Shown here: in pieces, positions 16,501 through 22,500 of the stretch
Layout: the number at the start of each line of letters is the position of its first letter
Position numbering within the stretch: position 1 is the first letter of the stretch
Assembly: GCA_041667545.1 (NCBI GenBank)
Contig: JBAYES010000028.1
Coordinates: forward strand, 1-26,131
Source of the DNA: SLID01 sp041667545
GTDB taxonomy: Bacteria; Omnitrophota; Gorgyraeia; Tantalellales; Tantalellaceae
Direction: 5' to 3'
DNA: 26,131 nt
Notes under the pieces: model-generated
What the model was told of the DNA's origin: nothing
Database searches by the model: none
The model's input: the letters and a program-made list of their open reading frames with translations, nothing else
Translations under genes and position numbers: made by a program

Positions 16501-19500
16501 TTAAAACAGAAATTGCCATAACCTGATCGGCAGTAGATGGTTTCCATCCCAATGCTATAGCCATTAAAAAGTCGTCATCCACCCGTTCTATATGTTCATT
16601 CCCCTTAAGATCGATCCCCACCTCCATAAGATTAGCGAAAAACTGCCGGTATATCTCGGCTCTCAAGGTATATTCCTCCTGCGACAACTGCTTTTTCAAT
16701 GATGTCAGGAATCCGGGAAGCGCTTCATTTATCAGGGCCGTTTCACGGCAAAAACGCTCAAAAGGCAAGAAGTCCAGAACAAGCGGCTTGCCCCCCGCAA
16801 AATCCTGGAAATTTTCCGATATCATCCTCTCCTGGCGTTCATAAAGCGATCCTATCTTTTCCTTGACTTCATCCTTGATCTGTCCATGAAATTCCTCGGG
16901 ACCATGATCTGACATGCAGTCAAGTATCGGCTGATACCCGCTTTGAGCTTGACGGATAAATATATCGCGCTTGGGAAGGATTTCCTTGTTCCACAATTCG
17001 ACCGCTTCATCTTCACTTTCCCGCGGAGCTTTTGGATGAAACTCTCTGGTCGTCCGCGAACCGGCCGCTTTTGCCTGAACAATAGCGATATGGCTGAAAA
17101 CTTTTGACTTGTCATACCCTGAATTGATCTTTTCTGCTGTCTTAAGAGCCTCTTCAATTTTGCCTTTATCCGCCTGAGACAGGGCAAGTTCCCGATAAAA
17201 TTCCTGGTCAACAAATTCTTGGGTATGATCATTAGAGGCTATACTCTTCCTCGTGATACCGCCATTTTCTTCCATAATTCCGGTCATAACATCTGATTTC
17301 CGGCATGCGCCGATAATCAGGTATAAAAGAAATCCCTTAGTGCTATTATCCTCGGTTTGGTACCGTGCAATCGCCTGATCGAAATACATCCTGGCCTTCT
17401 TCAAATTACCTAACTTCTCCAAAATTAATCCTATGCGCAAAAAAGCGCTTGTACGATCTATATGATCTTCAAAACGCGAAGCTACCTCCCGGACCTTGTG
17501 AAGCGTTTTGCCTGCCTGTTCATTCAAACCCAGTTCTGTTTGCGCTTCCGCGATAGAGATAAGAGCATTAAGTTTGTCTGGCCCAGGATCAGAGCTTTGT
17601 TCCACTAATGATATGGCCCGTGTTATTGAATCTTTAGCGGCCAGATTTTGATGGTTTTTCATTTGGACTTTAGCCATTTCGGTAAGGTAATACGCTTTAC
17701 CCGAAGGGTATTTTATATCACTCAATAAACTAGTGGTATGCTCAATACGTCCCGCTTCTGTAAATGCAAGAATAATGTCGAGAACTCCAAAACTATACCT
17801 GTCATCAAAGTTTGCCATGTCAGTTAATATACTCGAAAATACACCGGCAGAGCGATCGGCCAACCCTGCTTTTGATAACGCAACTGCAAGCTCACAGCGC
17901 AATTGTATTTGATCTGCGAGCGCTGAACCGGGAATGCCTTTCTTAATACGTTTTTCGGCCGTCTCAAACATATCTCCCGGGTCTATCCCTAATTCCTTTT
18001 GCGCTTCAGCGATAGTAATACACGCGCGGGGAGACTCCACGAGATCCGTCAAATCGAATAAGAGGTCTTTGGCATAGTTAATCGTTTTATTCGCCATATC
18101 CGTTAAGCCTGCTTTGTGTTCCGCAACGGCAATAGCGGCAAAGGCATGTAACTTATCAAGTACCGAGGTACATTGACCGGCAATTTTATGCATTTCACTA
18201 AAAACTGATGGATCAGTTTCTTCAGTTTCGGCCGCCGCGATCTCAGCCTGGAGAATGGCAATAGGGATAAGAGCTGCGGATGACTCAAATCCGCCTAATA
18301 TAACTGCTTCTGTCAGGACAGTTCTGGCTTCTTCTATCTTACCCGTCCTGACATATGCCGACCCGATAGCGGCCACAGCAGCTGCCTTATGTGTGCCTTC
18401 CGGCAAGGCCCCGGCCACCCGAACGGCATCGTCCACCAGCCCCGCTTCCGCTTGCGCCGCGGCTATCTTTGAGAGAAATATGTATTGGATTCTGACATCA
18501 AGTTCGTCGGTTTTAATTCTCCGTTCAGCTTCCTTGAATATTTCTTGAGCAAAAGGGATTCGCCATTCTGCCACGTTCTTGGCAACCTCGGTAATAGCTA
18601 TTACTGCACGGCCCCAGTTAAAACCTGATACGAGATCCATATACTCGTTAACATATTCTTCTGTTGTTTTGATTTTGCTGCCTCTATTTTCAAAGTAGTC
18701 GTTAATCGCATTTATTTGAACCAATGTCAGCTTTCTAAAATCGTTAAGAATGGAAGCAACTATTACCGTATCTAACGGATCCCGGGGATCTATGATCATA
18801 TCGGCGGCATTTGTAATGCTACCCGTACTTATTTCCGCCTCGACCACAGCGGTAATAGCGCGCACTCTTGCCGGTATTTCGATAAAACCATCCTCGACCT
18901 TTTCACCTTCTTCAAGATATCTTCGAGCTCTATCAATGCGCCCCAGCTTCGCATTGATCTCCGCAAGCCGATACAACGTCTTTTTACTTTGAAGCCCCGG
19001 CCTTGCATCTATCCACCCTGAAATACTATCGCATGTTTCTTTCACATTCTCATGATTTCCCGTTTCTATCATGGCCGCAAGATATTCGATAGTATTAATA
19101 ACCATCTCATGCACATCCGCACTCTCTACCCGAACTGACTTCCATAATTTATCGCTATGATCTATCAGCCCTTTTCTTTGCATTACCACAGCTATACCAG
19201 AAAGCGCTTTGCATCTTTCTACCGGAGATCCGATCCACCCCGCTGTAGAAAAGGCGTCATCAAACCCTGCTCTATCCGGAACGGATACCCGCAAGCTCGG
19301 AGGGTAAGCCAGAAATCCGTCAATAGCGGCTGTATCGACTCTGCCCGGTTCAGCTCGCATCAAAGGGGCCAGGTTCATATTTGTCATTACCTCGGCGACC
19401 TCATAACTTGTAACCACTACTTCGCCCGTGATAATGTTTATTTTTTCTAAAAGGGACTTTAATTTTTCCTCTTCATCATCGGAAAGGCCTTTTTTCCTCT

Positions 19501-22500
19501 TTTCAATAAGTTCGACCACTTTTTGGCCCAGCTCCCGCGGTATGGCGATGAACCTGTCTGTTTTTATTAACGGTATGCGCTCGTCTCGGCTTAAAAAATG
19601 CCAAATGCGTGAAAAGATCCGTATCCACCTTGTGGATTCCTTTGTAAAAGGCGCGACAACCAGAATGCGCCTATTTTCAGTTCCAAATGTTACCTCTGGA
19701 ACCACTTGACCTCCCAAACTTTCCATGCTTGACGACCAGTGCCAATCAAACAGTTTTTCATGCAAAAAAACCACTTCCCTTCCTGCCGGCAGAGCAAGCT
19801 TGTCGAATTGCCTGTCATGCGGCAGGATAACAACACCCTCTGCCCTGATCCGTTCTATTACCGGCGACAACGATTGCTGTATACTTCCGCGGATAATCTT
19901 GACGGCTTGTTCGAAATTCGCGTTAGCCCGTATCAGGCCGTCGAGCCCCACAGTAAGCGTGTTGATGAACTTTACCTTTTCGATATCAGAAAGGTTCATA
20001 TTTCTCTCCAATATCTGTTCCACAATATATTCGATCCCCGCCTGAAAATCAGACGGAGTGCCGGGTTTAAAACTAACGGGGATCCGAATGTTATCCCACG
20101 ATGCCGAAACGTCTATCAATCCCGCAAGATCTACAAAAAGGCCGCCTTCCAATGTCGCTTGAGAGCATATTTCTTTTGGGATGTCTACAGCGGTTATAAT
20201 TCTCCCATTGCGTGAAAAGGATATCCTGCGAGCCTGTCCCGGATCGTATATTACTTTGACCTTTTCTTTTTCCTTTGCCTGTGTCCGTTCGTCAAAAGAT
20301 TCAACATGTTTGGTTCCTTCGTGTGGAACGAACATACGCGCGATTATTCCGGCTTCCATGCCCCTACCGTTGTCGGCAACGGTTATATGTCTGTCGCTGA
20401 CAGAAACCCTGATAAATCTACCATTTGTGTCCGCATGGCTAAGGGTACCGTCTCCGGGCGGCACAACAACCACTTTACTATCAAAATCGTTGACCTTTTG
20501 TTCAGGATCGCCGTGTATCTGTGTAAAAATGTCAACTTCGGCGACAAACGGAAAATATTTATGGATTTCCCCGATTATTACCTCCTGCGAATTAGACTGA
20601 CTTTGTGTACCCTCTTTCTTTGTCCTTGGTATCTTATCCTCGACACTGACACGCACGACAGTACCATGAGTCATATCGCTTCCCCCGGATTCTCTTGCTA
20701 TGCTCAGGAATTTTTCATGGGATATTTCATGTATCTGGATATAATGCTGTCCATGTTCGTCTTTTATTAACGTCAGCTGATACGGCATGCCGTCGCTTGT
20801 ACGCGTAAAGACTTCAACGCGATCTTTACGGTTCTCAGACAGCCAGCGAAGTACCTGTTTTACGCCTATGCCGAACTGGCCTATTTTATATCCATGAGCA
20901 TCAAGGCTGTTTGCTATGGCTTCGAAAATACTCTGAAGACGGGGATTTTTGTTCTGCCTTTCGACATCTTTAGTCAGCTCGGGATTTTGGTAAGTCTCAC
21001 CGTTGATCAGGTCTATTATTTCTTTGGAATATCCCGTTTTAGCCAGGAATTCCCAGATCTTTTTATAAATTTCATCCTCGTTATGTTCATCGCTTAACTC
21101 CAGGTTCAATCTTCCGATTATAATTCTTAAAGTATCACCTGAAAGGTTTTTTTCCGCCAGTTTTGTCTGGGCAACGACAAAGTGCTCCAGATCAACACCC
21201 TTAAATACGCCGTCTATGGCCATCTCACGGGAATAGGGGCTTTCTGCAAGCGAATGTCGTTCATCCTCTACTACAAGCGGCGCTATCTCGTAACCCAATA
21301 TCGCCCCTATCGGCCTTATAATATCGTTCCACACGAGCCCGTGAGAAACAATTCTGTTCACGACATCAAAAAGAACAAGGTCAGTTAAGGAATATCCGAG
21401 GGAATGTCCAATTAATAAAGCGGCAAGCGAGGCCAGGTTAATAAAAAGCATGCCGATATTCCTCTGGCGCAGTTCCCGTTCCGACTGTTCGCCGTGCATC
21501 CGGGCAAACCACGGAATATACGTGAACGGCAATTCCACCACACCCGCCAGAAGCCCGATCAAACCTTCTTTTATCATGCCGCGCGTCCCGGTATCCGGTA
21601 AGAAGGAGAACAACCGCTCTCCAAGCCGCCGGGTAGAGGGGAGGATGAGGGAGGGGGCGTGACTGGTGTCCACTTCAGTTGGAGAGTGTAATAAATGCAC
21701 CTGTCCGGGCTCAAAAACCACAATCTCGTACATCGGTTCGCCGTCCTTCTCCACGAATACCCCATCGTACCCGTTGGCCTTGAGCAGGTTGGTCCATTTT
21801 TCAGCTGTGGGGAACTGGTCTGGTACATCCCGGTCGAATAGCATCTGCAGAAAGTCGGCTGTATCCAACGGAATGCCAGCCGCATCTACAAACGTATCCG
21901 GGGCACGCAATTTTTGTCCGAGTATCTCTTTCTGCTTATTCGTCCACCCCACAAGTCCCAACATCCGACTAATGACCTGCGGGGTGACTTGGGTACTAAG
22001 TTGAAACGGGTTACGAATCGTCACGTGGGCTGGATAAACAGCGGCGCCCGGCATAACATCGAACCCGGCGTAACCGGACGCAACTTCAGGTTTGGCGCTG
22101 AAATACAATCCTTTTCCATACCAGCCCATATTCTGCGACGATTCCCCGACCCTCGTCAGGTCGAATGTTCCAAATCCACCGCTTGGTGTGCCGTGATAAA
22201 CTACACGCGGGTTTCCTTCTGCACCTACGACCTCTGTCGGGTTGTTTTGTGTCAAAGATCCGATCAACGCCTCAGGCTGGGGAAAAAGCTGCTGCAGCGA
22301 AACATAGTAAAAATTTTCTCCTTCGATGCCGTCTTCATCTATTATCGGATCTCCGTTCAGATCAAACCGCCGCCGGCCATCATCAGTCGCTATCTCTATG
22401 CCGTTGAGTCCGGTAGCGCGGGCAATTCTAATACCCATTTCTATCTGTGCGGCGGCCAATTCCCGGGGCATCCTTACGGCATTATTCTGCCCGAGCTGAT

